From assembly GCF_039535785.1 (NCBI RefSeq), contig NZ_BAAAXV010000008.1, positions 496,001-560,000 of the forward strand: a DNA stretch of 64,000 bases, written 5' to 3'. The position numbers and the translations under genes were made by a program. Numbering within the stretch: the first letter of the stretch is position 1; every line of letters begins with the position of its first letter. Positions 1 through 8,078 of this stretch are shown piece by piece. The notes under the pieces are model-generated. The model made no database searches and was not told the origin of the DNA. It saw only the letters and a list, made by a program, of their open reading frames with translations. Source of the stretch: Nonomuraea helvata. Lineage in GTDB: Bacteria > Actinomycetota > Actinomycetes > Streptosporangiales > Streptosporangiaceae.

Positions 1-279
1 TGGACCGACGTGGCCCCCGAGGCCGTGGCGCTGGCGTTCGCGGCGGTGCTGGCAGGCGGCGGCGACGTCGAGGCGTCCGTGACGTTCGGGGTGAGCCTGG
101 GCCGCGACGCCGACACGATCGGCGCCATCGCCGGGGCCGTCGCCGGAGCCATCCGGGGAGAGCGCGGCGTGCCCGAGCGCTGGGCGGCCAGGATCGGACC
201 CGTGACAGGCAAATGCCTGCCCGTCGTGGCCGGAAAGCACGTGCTGGACGTCGCCGACGAACTGGCGGGAGGACTGTAG
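1..279 (+). CDS. ADP-ribosylglycohydrolase family protein, C-terminal part (5' end outside window)
   Basis: The reading frame is open from the first base, so only the last 92 residues are present. They contain GRDADT followed by an Ala/Gly-rich helix and a PERW motif. This is the C-terminal metal-binding signature of ARH/DraG hydrolases, which remove ADP-ribose or related N/O-ribosyl groups with two Mg ions. The stop lies 6 bp before the next ARH-type gene, so it is the first visible member of an operon of ARH homologues and a ribokinase. The substrate is unknown. Confidence 0.85.
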   Translation, partial: WTDVAPEAVALAFAAVLAGGGDVEASVTFGVSLGRDADTIGAIAGAVAGAIRGERGVPERWAARIGPVTGKCLPVVAGKHVLDVADELAGGL

Positions 280-285
280 ATCACC

Positions 286-1296
286 ATGTCGGGGGAGAGA
301 ATCAGGGGGGCCTTCGCCGGGCTCGCCGTCGGTGACGCCGTGGGCTGGCCCGCGGCCAGGCACCGGGCGGCCCTGCACGCCCCCTGGAGCAGGCGCCTGC
401 ACAGAGAGCTGGACGCGTTCGCCGAGGACCACCGGGTGACCACGCTGCCGGTCCCGTTCGCGCTCAACCAGCCCACCGCCCCGCTGGCCGTCGGTCCGTC
501 CGACGACGCCGAGTGGCTGGCCTGGACGGTGCTCACGATCGACCGCCCGAGGGCCGAGGCGTTCAGGGAGCTGCTCGACGGCGGAACGTCCAGGATCCGC
601 GAGGGAGTGCGGGCGCGCATTTCGGTGGCCACCGCGCTCGACAACCTGGCCAAGGGGGTCGAGCCGCCCGCGTCCGGGCGCGACAACCCGCACCACTTCG
701 ACGACGCCGCCGCCGTCAGGGCCGTGGCGTTCGGGGCGCTGGGGAGGGACCCCACACAGGACGCCCAGGTGACGAACGCCTACGACGGCGTCCTGGGCGC
801 CCAGGCCATGGCCGCCGCCGTGGCCGAGGCCGTGGCGTCGGGATCGGCGGCGGCGGCGGTGGAGGCGGCGCTGGCCGTACTGCCCGAAGACACCGCCATC
901 GGCCACAACGCCCGCCTGGCGCTGGCCGCCACGAGGGAGGCGGGTGACCCGTTCGCGGCCGTGCCCGCGCTCGACGCCGCGCTCATCGACCACGTCTACA
1001 GCTACGGCGTGGGCGCCGCGCAGACCGTGCCGGTGGCGCTGGCGCTGGCCGAGGCGGCGGGCGGCGAGCTCGCCCGCGCCGTGCCCGCGGCGGCCTGCCT
1101 GGCCGCGCTGGCCGACTCGGCGCCCGCGCTGACCGGAGCGCTGGCCGGAGCCTGCGGCGGGTATGCCGCGATCCCCGAGTGGTGGATCGCCTCGGCCCGC
1201 ACGCTGGCCGGTTGCTGCCTGCCTGACCTGGCGGGCCAAGATCTGATCGAACTAGCGAGCAATCTCACGAGCAATCTCACGGAGGGAATCGCATGA
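286..1296 (+). CDS. ADP-ribosylglycohydrolase-like protein with altered metal-binding motifs
   Basis: 336 aa. The N-terminus has the family motif GLAVGDAVG (about residues 11-19). The usual DDT-x-M motif is replaced by DDAEW (near 70). The C-terminal GxDxDT loop, intact in the other operon members, is replaced by DSAPALTG followed by the normal Ala/Gly helix. Loss of the C-terminal aspartates suggests weak or no catalysis, perhaps a regulatory or subunit role; that is inference. It overlaps the next gene by 4 bp, so it is probably translationally coupled. Confidence 0.8.
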   Translation: MSGERIRGAFAGLAVGDAVGWPAARHRAALHAPWSRRLHRELDAFAEDHRVTTLPVPFALNQPTAPLAVGPSDDAEWLAWTVLTIDRPRAEAFRELLDGGTSRIREGVRARISVATALDNLAKGVEPPASGRDNPHHFDDAAAVRAVAFGALGRDPTQDAQVTNAYDGVLGAQAMAAAVAEAVASGSAAAAVEAALAVLPEDTAIGHNARLALAATREAGDPFAAVPALDAALIDHVYSYGVGAAQTVPVALALAEAAGGELARAVPAAACLAALADSAPALTGALAGACGGYAAIPEWWIASARTLAGCCLPDLAGQDLIELASNLTSNLTEGIA

Positions 1297-2432
1297 CGCC
1301 GCTTGAGGACAGGGCCACTGGCTGCGTGGCGGGGGCGGCGGTCGGTGACGCGCTGGGCGGCGCCACCGAGGGCTGGACCCCCGAGCAGATCGTCGAGAGG
1401 TACGGAGGGCGCGTCGAGGGCGTCGTGCCGCCGTTCAACGAGGACTGGCGCAACGCCCGCCCCATCGCCCCGTACCACAAGGGCGACGGCCACATCACCG
1501 ACGACACGTTGATGACGCACGCCCTGATCCGCGTGTACGAGAAGGCCGGCGGGCACCTGGACGCGTACGCGATGGCCGACCACCTGGTGCCGGAGCTCAT
1601 GGGCGAGCGGCGGTGGATCCCCGAGCTGGAGGCCGAGGCGCTGCCGCTGCAGCGGATCTTCCTGGCCGAGAAGTGGATCGTGGCCAGGCTGCACTACGGG
1701 CACGTGGACCCGCGCGAGGCCGGCACCGGGAACATCGTGAACTGCGGCGCGGCCATGTACGTCGCCCCCGTCGGCATCGTGAACGCCGCCGACCCCGACG
1801 CCGCCTACGCCGAGGCCATCGACCTGACCGGGGCCCACCAGTCCAGCTACGGCCGCGAGGCCGCCGGGGTCATGGCCGCCGCCGTGGCCGAGGCCATGCG
1901 TCCGGGCGCCACCGCCGACTCCGTGGTCGCGGCGTGCCTGCGGCTGGCCAAGGACGGCACCAGGGCCGCCATCGAGTCGGTCTGCGAGGCCGCCGCCGGG
2001 CTGGGGCACTGGGAAGGGTCCTTCGAGACGCTGCGCGCCGCCATGCGGCCCTACGACACGGTCGCCGACACCTACCGCGACCAGGGGCTGGGGGCGCGGC
2101 GGCCGAGCCGGACGCACAGCATCGAGGAGCTGCCGCTGGCGCTGGGCCTGCTGGTGATCGCGAAGGGCGACTACCGCGACACCGTGCTGGGCGGCGTCAA
2201 CTACGGGCGCGACGCCGACTCGATCGCCTCCATGGGCGGGGCCATCGCGGGCGCGCTCGGGGGCCTCGCGGCGGTCCCGTCGGAGTGGGTCGCGCAGGTG
2301 GGCGCGGCCAGCCGTACGGACCTGGTGGCTCCGGGGCTCTCCATCGCGGAGGTGGCGCGCCGGGTGCACGCCGACGACCTGGCGCGGCGCCGCGGCCACG
2401 AAGCCGCCTTCGCCGCCCTGGACCGCCCGTGA
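1293..2432 (+). CDS. ADP-ribosylglycohydrolase family protein
   Basis: 379 aa. All the family hallmarks are visible: AAVGDALGG at about residues 15-23, the metal-binding ITDDTLM at 68-74, and NYGRDADS at about 302-309 followed by the glycine/alanine helix. Enzymes with this signature hydrolyse ribosyl-glycosidic bonds such as ADP-ribosyl-arginine, ADP-ribosyl-serine or free ADP-ribosyl compounds. The start ATG overlaps the stop of the upstream gene, and the stop overlaps the next GTG start. It is probably cytoplasmic, as no signal peptide is visible. The substrate cannot be told from sequence. Confidence 0.88.
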   Translation: MTPLEDRATGCVAGAAVGDALGGATEGWTPEQIVERYGGRVEGVVPPFNEDWRNARPIAPYHKGDGHITDDTLMTHALIRVYEKAGGHLDAYAMADHLVPELMGERRWIPELEAEALPLQRIFLAEKWIVARLHYGHVDPREAGTGNIVNCGAAMYVAPVGIVNAADPDAAYAEAIDLTGAHQSSYGREAAGVMAAAVAEAMRPGATADSVVAACLRLAKDGTRAAIESVCEAAAGLGHWEGSFETLRAAMRPYDTVADTYRDQGLGARRPSRTHSIEELPLALGLLVIAKGDYRDTVLGGVNYGRDADSIASMGGAIAGALGGLAAVPSEWVAQVGAASRTDLVAPGLSIAEVARRVHADDLARRRGHEAAFAALDRP

Positions 2433-3778
2433 TCCGCCTCACCTGGGTCCAGCCGGAGGACCTGATCGGGCACGAGCTCCGCCAGGCCGCCGAGGACGGC
2501 CGCGCCTCCGGCCCCGACGGCGGCCGGGTACGGGCGATCGCGGACCGGTGGCACGCGGCCGGCGGCCACGACGCGCCCCCGCGCGCCGGCGCCTCGGAGC
2601 CGGTGGCCGCACGGCTGCGGGGACTGGCGGAGGAGCTGCTGGACGAGCTGGCCACGATCCCGTCGCCGCTGGACGAGCCCTCCGACCTGGCCGCCATCAT
2701 CGCCGCCTGCCCCGCCTGGCCTGGCACCCGCCGTGCCGGGCAGGCCGATCCGGCGCGTGTGCTGGGCGCGTGGCTCGGGCGGGCGGCCGGGTGCGTGCTG
2801 GGCAAGCCCGTGGAGAAGATCCCGCGCGCGGGCATCAGGGAGATCGCCGAGGCCACCGGCAACTGGCCCATCCGCGGCTGGTTCACCGCCAAGGGCCTGC
2901 CGGACGACGTGGCCCGCCGCTGGCCGTGGAACCGCCGCAGCGCCGTCAACTCGCTCGCCGAGAACATCGACGGCGTCCCCGAGGACGACGACCTCAACTA
3001 CCCGCTGCTGGCCCTGTCCGTCCTCGAGCGCCACGGCCGCGGCTTCACCACCGAGGACGTGGCCAAGCTCTGGCTGGACGAGCTGCCCGCGGGCCGCACG
3101 TTCACCGCCGAGCGCGTCGCGTACCGCAACCTCCTGGACGGCGTCGAGCCGCCGGGCACCGCCACCCGCCGCAACCCGTTCAGGGAGTGGATCGGCGCGC
3201 TGATCAGGGCGGACGTGTACGGCTGGGTCAACCCGGGCGACCCGGCCACGGCCGCGGAGCACGCCTGGCGCGACGCCAGGCTCACGCACACCGCGAACGG
3301 GATCTACGGGGCGATGTTCGTGGCCGCGATGTGCGCGGCCTCGATGGTCGCCGCGGACGTGGAGGAGGTCGTACGGGCGGGCCTGTCCGTCGTGCCGGAG
3401 CGCTCGCGCCTGCACGAGGCGGTACGCCTGGCCGTGGCCGACGCCGCACGCGAGGACGACTTCGAACGTGTCATCGACCTCCTGCACGAACGCCATGGCG
3501 CCCTGCACTGGGTGCACACCGTCAACAACGCCGCCCTCATCGCCGCCACGCTCGTCCACGGCCGGGGCGACTTCACCGCCGCCATCGCCGGAGCCGTCGC
3601 CGGAGGGTGGGACACCGACTCCGCCGGGGCCACGGCGGGGTCCGTCGCGGGCGCGCTCAACGCGGGTGTGCCAGACCGCTGGCGGATGCGGAACAGCCTG
3701 GCCAGCAGCCTGACCGGGTTCGACGGGGTGGGGCTGGACACGCTCGCCGCCAGGACACGGGAGATGATGAGGGCATGA
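2429..3778 (+). CDS. ADP-ribosylglycohydrolase family protein, long form
   Basis: 449 aa from a GTG overlapping the previous stop (GTGA). An extra N-terminal region of about 110 residues precedes the ARH fold, which starts near GRAAGCVLGKP. The DD motif appears as PEDDDLNY (about residue 184) and the C-terminal metal loop as GGWDTDS (about 392). Both are the variants seen in a large subgroup of bacterial ARH proteins, so it looks catalytically competent. The 4-bp overlaps on both sides place it in the same translationally coupled operon, just before the ribokinase. Confidence 0.85.
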   Translation: MIRLTWVQPEDLIGHELRQAAEDGRASGPDGGRVRAIADRWHAAGGHDAPPRAGASEPVAARLRGLAEELLDELATIPSPLDEPSDLAAIIAACPAWPGTRRAGQADPARVLGAWLGRAAGCVLGKPVEKIPRAGIREIAEATGNWPIRGWFTAKGLPDDVARRWPWNRRSAVNSLAENIDGVPEDDDLNYPLLALSVLERHGRGFTTEDVAKLWLDELPAGRTFTAERVAYRNLLDGVEPPGTATRRNPFREWIGALIRADVYGWVNPGDPATAAEHAWRDARLTHTANGIYGAMFVAAMCAASMVAADVEEVVRAGLSVVPERSRLHEAVRLAVADAAREDDFERVIDLLHERHGALHWVHTVNNAALIAATLVHGRGDFTAAIAGAVAGGWDTDSAGATAGSVAGALNAGVPDRWRMRNSLASSLTGFDGVGLDTLAARTREMMRA

Positions 3779-4659
3779 TCTCGGTTTTCGGCAGCGCCAA
3801 CATGGACCTCGTCGCGTACGTCTCCGAAGCCCCCAAGCGGGGCGAGACGGTGACCGGGCACCGGTTCAGGACCGTGCCCGGCGGCAAGGGCGCCAACCAG
3901 GCCATCGCCGCCGCCCGCGCGGGCGCGCAGGTGTCCTTCCTGGGGGCGGTGGGCGACGACGGGTTCGGCGCGGAAATGCGCGCCACGCTGGTGGAAGCCG
4001 GGATCGACGTACGCGGCCTGCGCCAGGTTCCCGGGCCCAGCGGCATCGCCCACATCGTCGTGGACGACGACGGCGGCAACTCGATCATCGTCGTCCCCGG
4101 CGCGAACGGCACCGTCACCGGCCCCTCGGGCGAGGACCTGGCCACCGTCGCGTGCTCGGAGGCGCTGCTGCTCCAGCTCGAGCTGCCCCTGGAGGCCGTC
4201 GTCGCGGCCGCCCAGGCCGCCCAGGTCTCCGGCGTGCCGGTCTTCCTCACCCCGGCCCCCGCGCGGCCGCTGCCGGACGAGCTGCTCGACGCCGTCACGA
4301 CGATCGTCCCGAACGAGCACGAGGCGGCCGCCATCACCGGCGCCACCGCCCCGGACGCCGCACTCGACGCGCTGCTGGAGCGGGTCGAGGAAGCGGTGAT
4401 CACGCTCGGCTCCGAGGGCGCGCTGTACGGGTCGAGGTCGGGGGAGCGGCTGCGGGTGCCGGCCGCGAAGGTGGACGCGGTGGACACGACGGCGGCGGGC
4501 GACACGTTCGTGGGAGCGCTGGCCGTGGCCAGGTCGGAGGGACAGAGCATGGCGGACGCCCTGGCCTTCGCGTCCACGGCGGCGGCGCTGTCGGTGCAGC
4601 GTGAGGGCGCCAGCACCTCGATGCCGAGCCGGTACGAGATCGAGAACGCCCTTCCGTGA
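3775..4659 (+). CDS. rbsK: ribokinase / PfkB-family sugar kinase
   Basis: 294 aa. The PfkB signature is complete: FGSANMD at the N-terminus, the substrate-binding PGGKGANQ near residue 35, and the catalytic DTTAAGDTFVGAL near 236 with its Asp base and anion hole. Ribokinases phosphorylate ribose, or sometimes ribonucleosides, at the expense of ATP. The start ATG overlaps the stop of the last ARH gene (ATGA). Coupling a ribose-type kinase to four ribosyl hydrolases suggests that released ribose or a ribosyl product is phosphorylated for salvage. The exact sugar is an inference. Confidence 0.87.
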   Translation: MISVFGSANMDLVAYVSEAPKRGETVTGHRFRTVPGGKGANQAIAAARAGAQVSFLGAVGDDGFGAEMRATLVEAGIDVRGLRQVPGPSGIAHIVVDDDGGNSIIVVPGANGTVTGPSGEDLATVACSEALLLQLELPLEAVVAAAQAAQVSGVPVFLTPAPARPLPDELLDAVTTIVPNEHEAAAITGATAPDAALDALLERVEEAVITLGSEGALYGSRSGERLRVPAAKVDAVDTTAAGDTFVGALAVARSEGQSMADALAFASTAAALSVQREGASTSMPSRYEIENALP

Positions 4660-4674
4660 CGTCAGCCCCGTCTG

Positions 4675-5193
4675 TCATCCCCGCTGCAGGTCTTCGTGCA
4701 TCGACGGGAGCCTGACCGGGGCGGCGGGCCGTAAGCCGGCCAGGAGATCGGGCAGCAGCCCGGCCAGCCCAGGCGGGAACACCCGCTCCCGGGTGGCGGC
4801 CAGCTCGCCGGCGCTCCACCAGCGATGGCCGAGCCGGAAGGCCTCCGTCTCGTAGCCCTCCAGAGCGGTGGGCGCCACGGTCGAGGCCGCCACGCGGGCG
4901 AAGAAGTACGTGTGCACGGAGTAGAAGTGCCGGCCCAGGTTGGACCACGCGTGCTCGTTCACCGCCACGGGGTCGCCGAGGGCGGTGGGATCCAGCACGT
5001 GGCCGGTCTCCTCCAGCACCTCGCGGGCCGCCGCCTCCGCCGGGGTCTCTCCCGTGTCCAGCCCGCCGCCGGGCAGGTACCAGGCGTGCTCCTTGGGCCA
5101 CGGGTCCGGCGGAACGAAGCGGAACAGCAGGACGCGGTCATCGGGAGAGGCCAGGATGACGCGGCCCGTGGGGCGCTGGGTGCGGATGATCAC
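4675..5193 (-). CDS. Nudix hydrolase
   Basis: 172 aa from a GTG start. A longer in-frame extension exists but is low-complexity serine-rich sequence antisense to another ORF, so it was not used. The Nudix box is complete: a glycine, GETPAEAAA, then REVLEETG, giving GX5EX7REVxEEXG. The family hydrolyses nucleoside-diphosphate-X compounds such as ADP-ribose, dNTPs or CoA. It converges on the ribokinase with a 15-bp gap. An ADP-ribose pyrophosphatase role beside the ARH operon is attractive but not proven by any residue seen. Confidence 0.82.
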   Translation of the reverse strand: MIIRTQRPTGRVILASPDDRVLLFRFVPPDPWPKEHAWYLPGGGLDTGETPAEAAAREVLEETGHVLDPTALGDPVAVNEHAWSNLGRHFYSVHTYFFARVAASTVAPTALEGYETEAFRLGHRWWSAGELAATRERVFPPGLAGLLPDLLAGLRPAAPVRLPSMHEDLQRG

Positions 5194-5236
5194 CGTTGAA
5201 CGGTAACAAGGCCGTTTTCCGGGGCAGGTGGTGACT

Positions 5237-5446
5237 ATGACCGATAAGTCCGACGAACTGCCCGAAGCGGTGCGGGGCATCGACGGCGAGAGCGACCTCG
5301 TCGCGGAACGGTCCTGCGCCAGCACTCCGAAGTCCCGCCGTCCCGTACCTGCCAATCCGCCGGAGGAGTGGGAGGAGCCCGAGCCGGAGGAGGAGCCGGA
5401 CGAGGACGAGGATGTCACCCGCCCGGACGCGGGTCCCACAGGCTAG
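5237..5446 (+). CDS. small acidic hypothetical protein
   Basis: 69 aa from ATG; a GTG three codons earlier is also possible. The C-terminal half is almost all Pro, Glu and Asp (PEEWEEPEPEEEPDEDED), so it is probably disordered. It is divergent from the Nudix gene. No SD is obvious and no family is recognised. It may be a genuine small protein or a chance ORF in GC-rich DNA. Confidence 0.4.
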   Translation: MTDKSDELPEAVRGIDGESDLVAERSCASTPKSRRPVPANPPEEWEEPEPEEEPDEDEDVTRPDAGPTG

Positions 5447-5467
5447 CCGTATGGACGCGGGGCGCCG

Positions 5468-6172
5468 TCAGAGGCGGTCACCGTGGTCACCGTGCAGGTG
5501 GGCGAGGGTCTGCTCCAGCTCTGCCTGGAGGAGGTCGCCGGCCGCCTCCCCGTCGCCCCGCCGGATGGCAGCCACCAGTGCCGCGTGCGTGTCGTGCCCG
5601 GGATTGCGATCGTGCGATCGCAGCCCGAGCACCTCCACCAGATCGATCAGCCCTCCACGCAACGCGGGCGCGAACTCCGCGAACAGATCGGTCAGCACCG
5701 GATTGCCGGCCGCCGCCACGACCGCCCGGTGCAGGGCGATGTCCGCGTCCACGAACGCCGCGTCGTCCCCCGACGCCGCCCCGGCCCGCGCCGCCAGCGC
5801 CGCTTCGAGCGCCGCGACGTCCTCGTCCGTACGCCGCCGCGCGGCCAGCCGGGCGGCCTGCGTCTCCACCATCATGCGCACCTCGTAGACGTCCGCGATG
5901 CCGGCCCGCCGCAGCCGGGCCGGCCAGTCCTCGGCCGGTTCCGTGGCGATCACGAACACGCCGGACCCCTGTCGGGCCTGCACCAGCCCCGCCCCCGCGA
6001 GGGCGCGCAGCGCCTCCCGCACGGTCGAGCGGCCCACCCCGAGCGCCTTGGCGAGGGCGTTCTCGCCGGGCAGGCGCGTGCCTACCGGCCACTCGCCCTG
6101 CGTGATCTGCTCACGCAGGTGCTCGGTGGCCTGCTCGACGAGCGGGCTGGGGCGGAGTGAGCCGAGCGGCAT
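5468..6172 (-). CDS. GntR family transcriptional regulator, FadR/FCD subfamily
   Basis: 234 aa. The N-terminal winged helix-turn-helix (about residues 8-75) has the canonical GntR pattern LPGENALAKALGVGRSTVREALRAL and a wing ending in GSGVFV. The C-terminal region is the all-helical FCD ligand-binding domain, with the metal-type residues D-x3-H near DADIALHRAV. Such regulators are usually local repressors responding to small organic acids or sugars. A 19-bp imperfect palindrome sits 14 bp upstream of its start, between it and leuA. It could control itself, leuA or the nearby ARH operon. Confidence 0.88.
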   Translation of the reverse strand: MPLGSLRPSPLVEQATEHLREQITQGEWPVGTRLPGENALAKALGVGRSTVREALRALAGAGLVQARQGSGVFVIATEPAEDWPARLRRAGIADVYEVRMMVETQAARLAARRRTDEDVAALEAALAARAGAASGDDAAFVDADIALHRAVVAAAGNPVLTDLFAEFAPALRGGLIDLVEVLGLRSHDRNPGHDTHAALVAAIRRGDGEAAGDLLQAELEQTLAHLHGDHGDRL

Positions 6173-6185
6173 CGGACGTACCTCT

Positions 6186-6204
6186 CAGGTTGTCTGAGGA
6201 CCTG
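6186..6204. promoter_or_regulatory. imperfect palindrome, candidate GntR operator
   Basis: The 19-bp sequence CAGGTTGTCTGAGGACCTG has 5-bp perfect outer arms (CAGGT/ACCTG) and matched inner TC/GA positions. It lies directly upstream of the gntR start and overlaps the proposed -35 hexamer of the leuA promoter, a typical place for an autoregulatory operator. Confidence 0.4.
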
Positions 6205-6219
6205 TGTTGTGGTTAGTGT
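6190..6219 (+). promoter_or_regulatory. candidate leuA promoter
   Basis: TTGTCT at 6190-6195 and TAGTGT at 6214-6219 are separated by 18 bp. The -10 hexamer matches the actinomycete consensus well. The predicted transcription start, about 7 bp downstream, falls on or next to the leader-peptide ATG at 6227, so the leader peptide would be translated from a leaderless 5' end. Confidence 0.45.
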
Positions 6220-6226
6220 AGCCGAC

Positions 6227-6271
6227 ATGACGTTGCGTGGTCTCCTTCTCGGCCGCCGCGACGGGGCCTGA
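6227..6271 (+). CDS. leuA leader peptide
   Basis: A 14-residue ORF, MTLRGLLLGRRDGA, lies 76 bp upstream of leuA. It has four leucines, three of them consecutive (CTC CTT CTC, 6242-6250). Leucine-rich leader peptides ahead of leuA are a known attenuation device in actinobacteria. The end of the ORF runs into the 5' arm of a strong hairpin, so ribosome position would affect folding. Confidence 0.7.
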   Translation: MTLRGLLLGRRDGA

Positions 6272-6296
6272 CCGGACCGGCACCCCGTCGCGGCGG
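6253..6296 (+). promoter_or_regulatory. leuA attenuator hairpin
   Basis: A perfect 14-bp stem: CCGCCGCGACGGGG at 6253-6266 pairs with CCCCGTCGCGGCGG at 6283-6296 across a 16-nt loop. The 5' arm starts 3 nt after the consecutive Leu codons, so a ribosome stalled for leucyl-tRNA would cover it and block the stem. There is no U-tract after it, so whether it works on transcription or translation is unresolved. Confidence 0.6.
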
Positions 6297-6346
6297 TCAG
6301 GGTGCCCGCCGGTCCTTCCCACCGACGACGGAGAAGGAAGTCAGCC

Positions 6347-8056
6347 GTGTACGACTGGAACCGGCAGCGCCCCAGCGCCATGCCGTACCACCGCTACAAG
6401 CCCGCCCACGAGCGCGTCGAGGTGCCGCTCACCGACCGCGCCTGGCCGTCCGCGCGCATCACGCGAGCCCCGCTCTGGGTCCCCGTGGACCTGCGCGACG
6501 GCAACCAGGCGCTGGCCGAGCCGATGGACCCGGCACGCAAGCGCCGGATGTTCGACCTGCTGACCGGCATGGGATTCAAGGAGATCGAGGTCGGCTACCC
6601 GTCCTCCAGCCGGCTCGACTTCAACTTCGTCCGCGAGCTGGCCGCGCCTGGCGTGATGCCGGAGGACCTGACCGTGGTCGTGTTCACGGCCGCCAGGCAG
6701 GACCTGATCGAGCGCACGTTCGCCTCGATCGAGGGGCTGCCCCGCGCGGTCGTGCACCTGTACACCGCCACCGCCCCCACCTGGCGTGACGTGGTGCTCG
6801 GCCACGACAGGCGCGAGCTGCGCACCCTGATCATGGACGCCGCCGCGCACGTCGCCAGGCTCGCGGAGGGCCGCGACGTGCGCTTCCAGTTCTCGCCGGA
6901 GGTGTTCAACCTCACCGAGCCGGACTACGTACTGGAGGTCTGCAACGATCTGACGGCCCTGTGGGACGCCTCCCCGGACCGCCCGGTGATCCACAACCTG
7001 CCCGCCACGGTCGAGGTGGCCACGCCCAACGTGTACGCCGACCAGATCGAGTACATGCACCGCCACCTGGACCGCAGGGACGCGGTGATCCTCTCCGTGC
7101 ACCCGCACAACGACCGCGGCACCGGCGTGGCCTGCGCCGAGCTGGCCCTGCTGGCGGGCGCGCAGCGGGTGGAGGGCTGCCTGTTCGGCAACGGCGAGCG
7201 CACCGGCAACGTGGACCTGGTGACCCTCGCGCTCAACCTCCACTCCCAGGGCGTCGACCCCATGCTGGACCTGTCCGACATCGACGAGGTGCGCCGGGTC
7301 GTCGAGCACTGCAACCGCCTGCCGGTGCCCGACCGCCACCCGTACGCGGGCGACCTCGTCTACACCGCCTTCTCCGGCACCCACCAGGACGCCATCGGCA
7401 AGGGCATGGCCCACCACGCCAAGCGGGCCGCGGAGCTGGGCGTGCCGCCGGAGCAGGCGCCGTGGGACGTGCCGTACCTGCCCATCGACCCCGCCGACGT
7501 GGGCCGCGACTACCAGGCGGTCATCCGCGTCAACAGCCAGTCGGGCAAGGGCGGCGTCGCGTACCTCCTCCGCACCCGCTACGGCCTGGAGCTGCCCCGC
7601 AGGCTGCAGATCGACTTCTCCTCGGTCGTCCAGCGGGCCACCGACGGCAGCGGCGAGGAGATCACGGCCGAGCAGCTCTGGGAGCTCTTCCACGCCACCT
7701 ACCTGGCCCCGGGGGAGACGAGTGCGCTGGCCGAATGGAGCACGCGGGAGACGGGGCCGGGGGCCCACGAGTTCGCCGGCACGCTGCGGTCGGGGCGCCG
7801 GCTGCACGGCACCGGCAACGGCCCGCTGTCCGCGCTGACCGCCGCGCTCGCCGCCGACGGGATCGACGTCGACATCCTGCACTACGCCGAGCACGCCCTG
7901 GACCCCGGCCGGGGCAGCCGCGCCATCGCGTACGTGGAGGCCCGCGTGGACGGCGCGACCCGCTGGGGCGCGGCCCAGGACACCTCCGTGCTGACCGCCT
8001 CGGTCCACGCGGTGCTCGCCGCGGTCAACCGCGTCCTGGCGGATGTGCCAGGCTGA
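6347..8056 (+). CDS. leuA: 2-isopropylmalate synthase (type II)
   Basis: 569 aa from a GTG with a good SD (GGAGAAGGAAG). It condenses acetyl-CoA with 2-oxoisovalerate, the first committed step of leucine synthesis. The N-terminal TIM barrel shows VDLRDGNQAL near residue 47 and the metal-binding HPHND near 251. The sequence through AFSGTHQDAIGKG and the C-terminal regulatory domain (about 430-569, site of leucine feedback inhibition) are typical of the long actinobacterial enzyme. Expression is probably controlled by the upstream leader peptide and hairpin. Confidence 0.95.
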   Translation: MYDWNRQRPSAMPYHRYKPAHERVEVPLTDRAWPSARITRAPLWVPVDLRDGNQALAEPMDPARKRRMFDLLTGMGFKEIEVGYPSSSRLDFNFVRELAAPGVMPEDLTVVVFTAARQDLIERTFASIEGLPRAVVHLYTATAPTWRDVVLGHDRRELRTLIMDAAAHVARLAEGRDVRFQFSPEVFNLTEPDYVLEVCNDLTALWDASPDRPVIHNLPATVEVATPNVYADQIEYMHRHLDRRDAVILSVHPHNDRGTGVACAELALLAGAQRVEGCLFGNGERTGNVDLVTLALNLHSQGVDPMLDLSDIDEVRRVVEHCNRLPVPDRHPYAGDLVYTAFSGTHQDAIGKGMAHHAKRAAELGVPPEQAPWDVPYLPIDPADVGRDYQAVIRVNSQSGKGGVAYLLRTRYGLELPRRLQIDFSSVVQRATDGSGEEITAEQLWELFHATYLAPGETSALAEWSTRETGPGAHEFAGTLRSGRRLHGTGNGPLSALTAALAADGIDVDILHYAEHALDPGRGSRAIAYVEARVDGATRWGAAQDTSVLTASVHAVLAAVNRVLADVPG

Positions 8057-8078
8057 TCACCGGACCTGAGGAGGCCGG

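Noticed and set aside
1002..2399. Long minus-strand ORF opposite the ARH genes
   Set aside because: Arg/Pro/Gly-rich composition and exact antisense position to strongly matched ARH genes; a GC-skew shadow.
5194..5439. N-terminal extension of the Nudix gene
   Set aside because: About 80 Ser/Gly-rich residues without homology, antisense to an acidic ORF; the GTG at 5193 gives a normal family length.
6341..8008. 555-codon minus-strand ORF opposite leuA
   Set aside because: No family match and Val/Gly/His-rich composition typical of antisense high-GC frames; leuA is certain.
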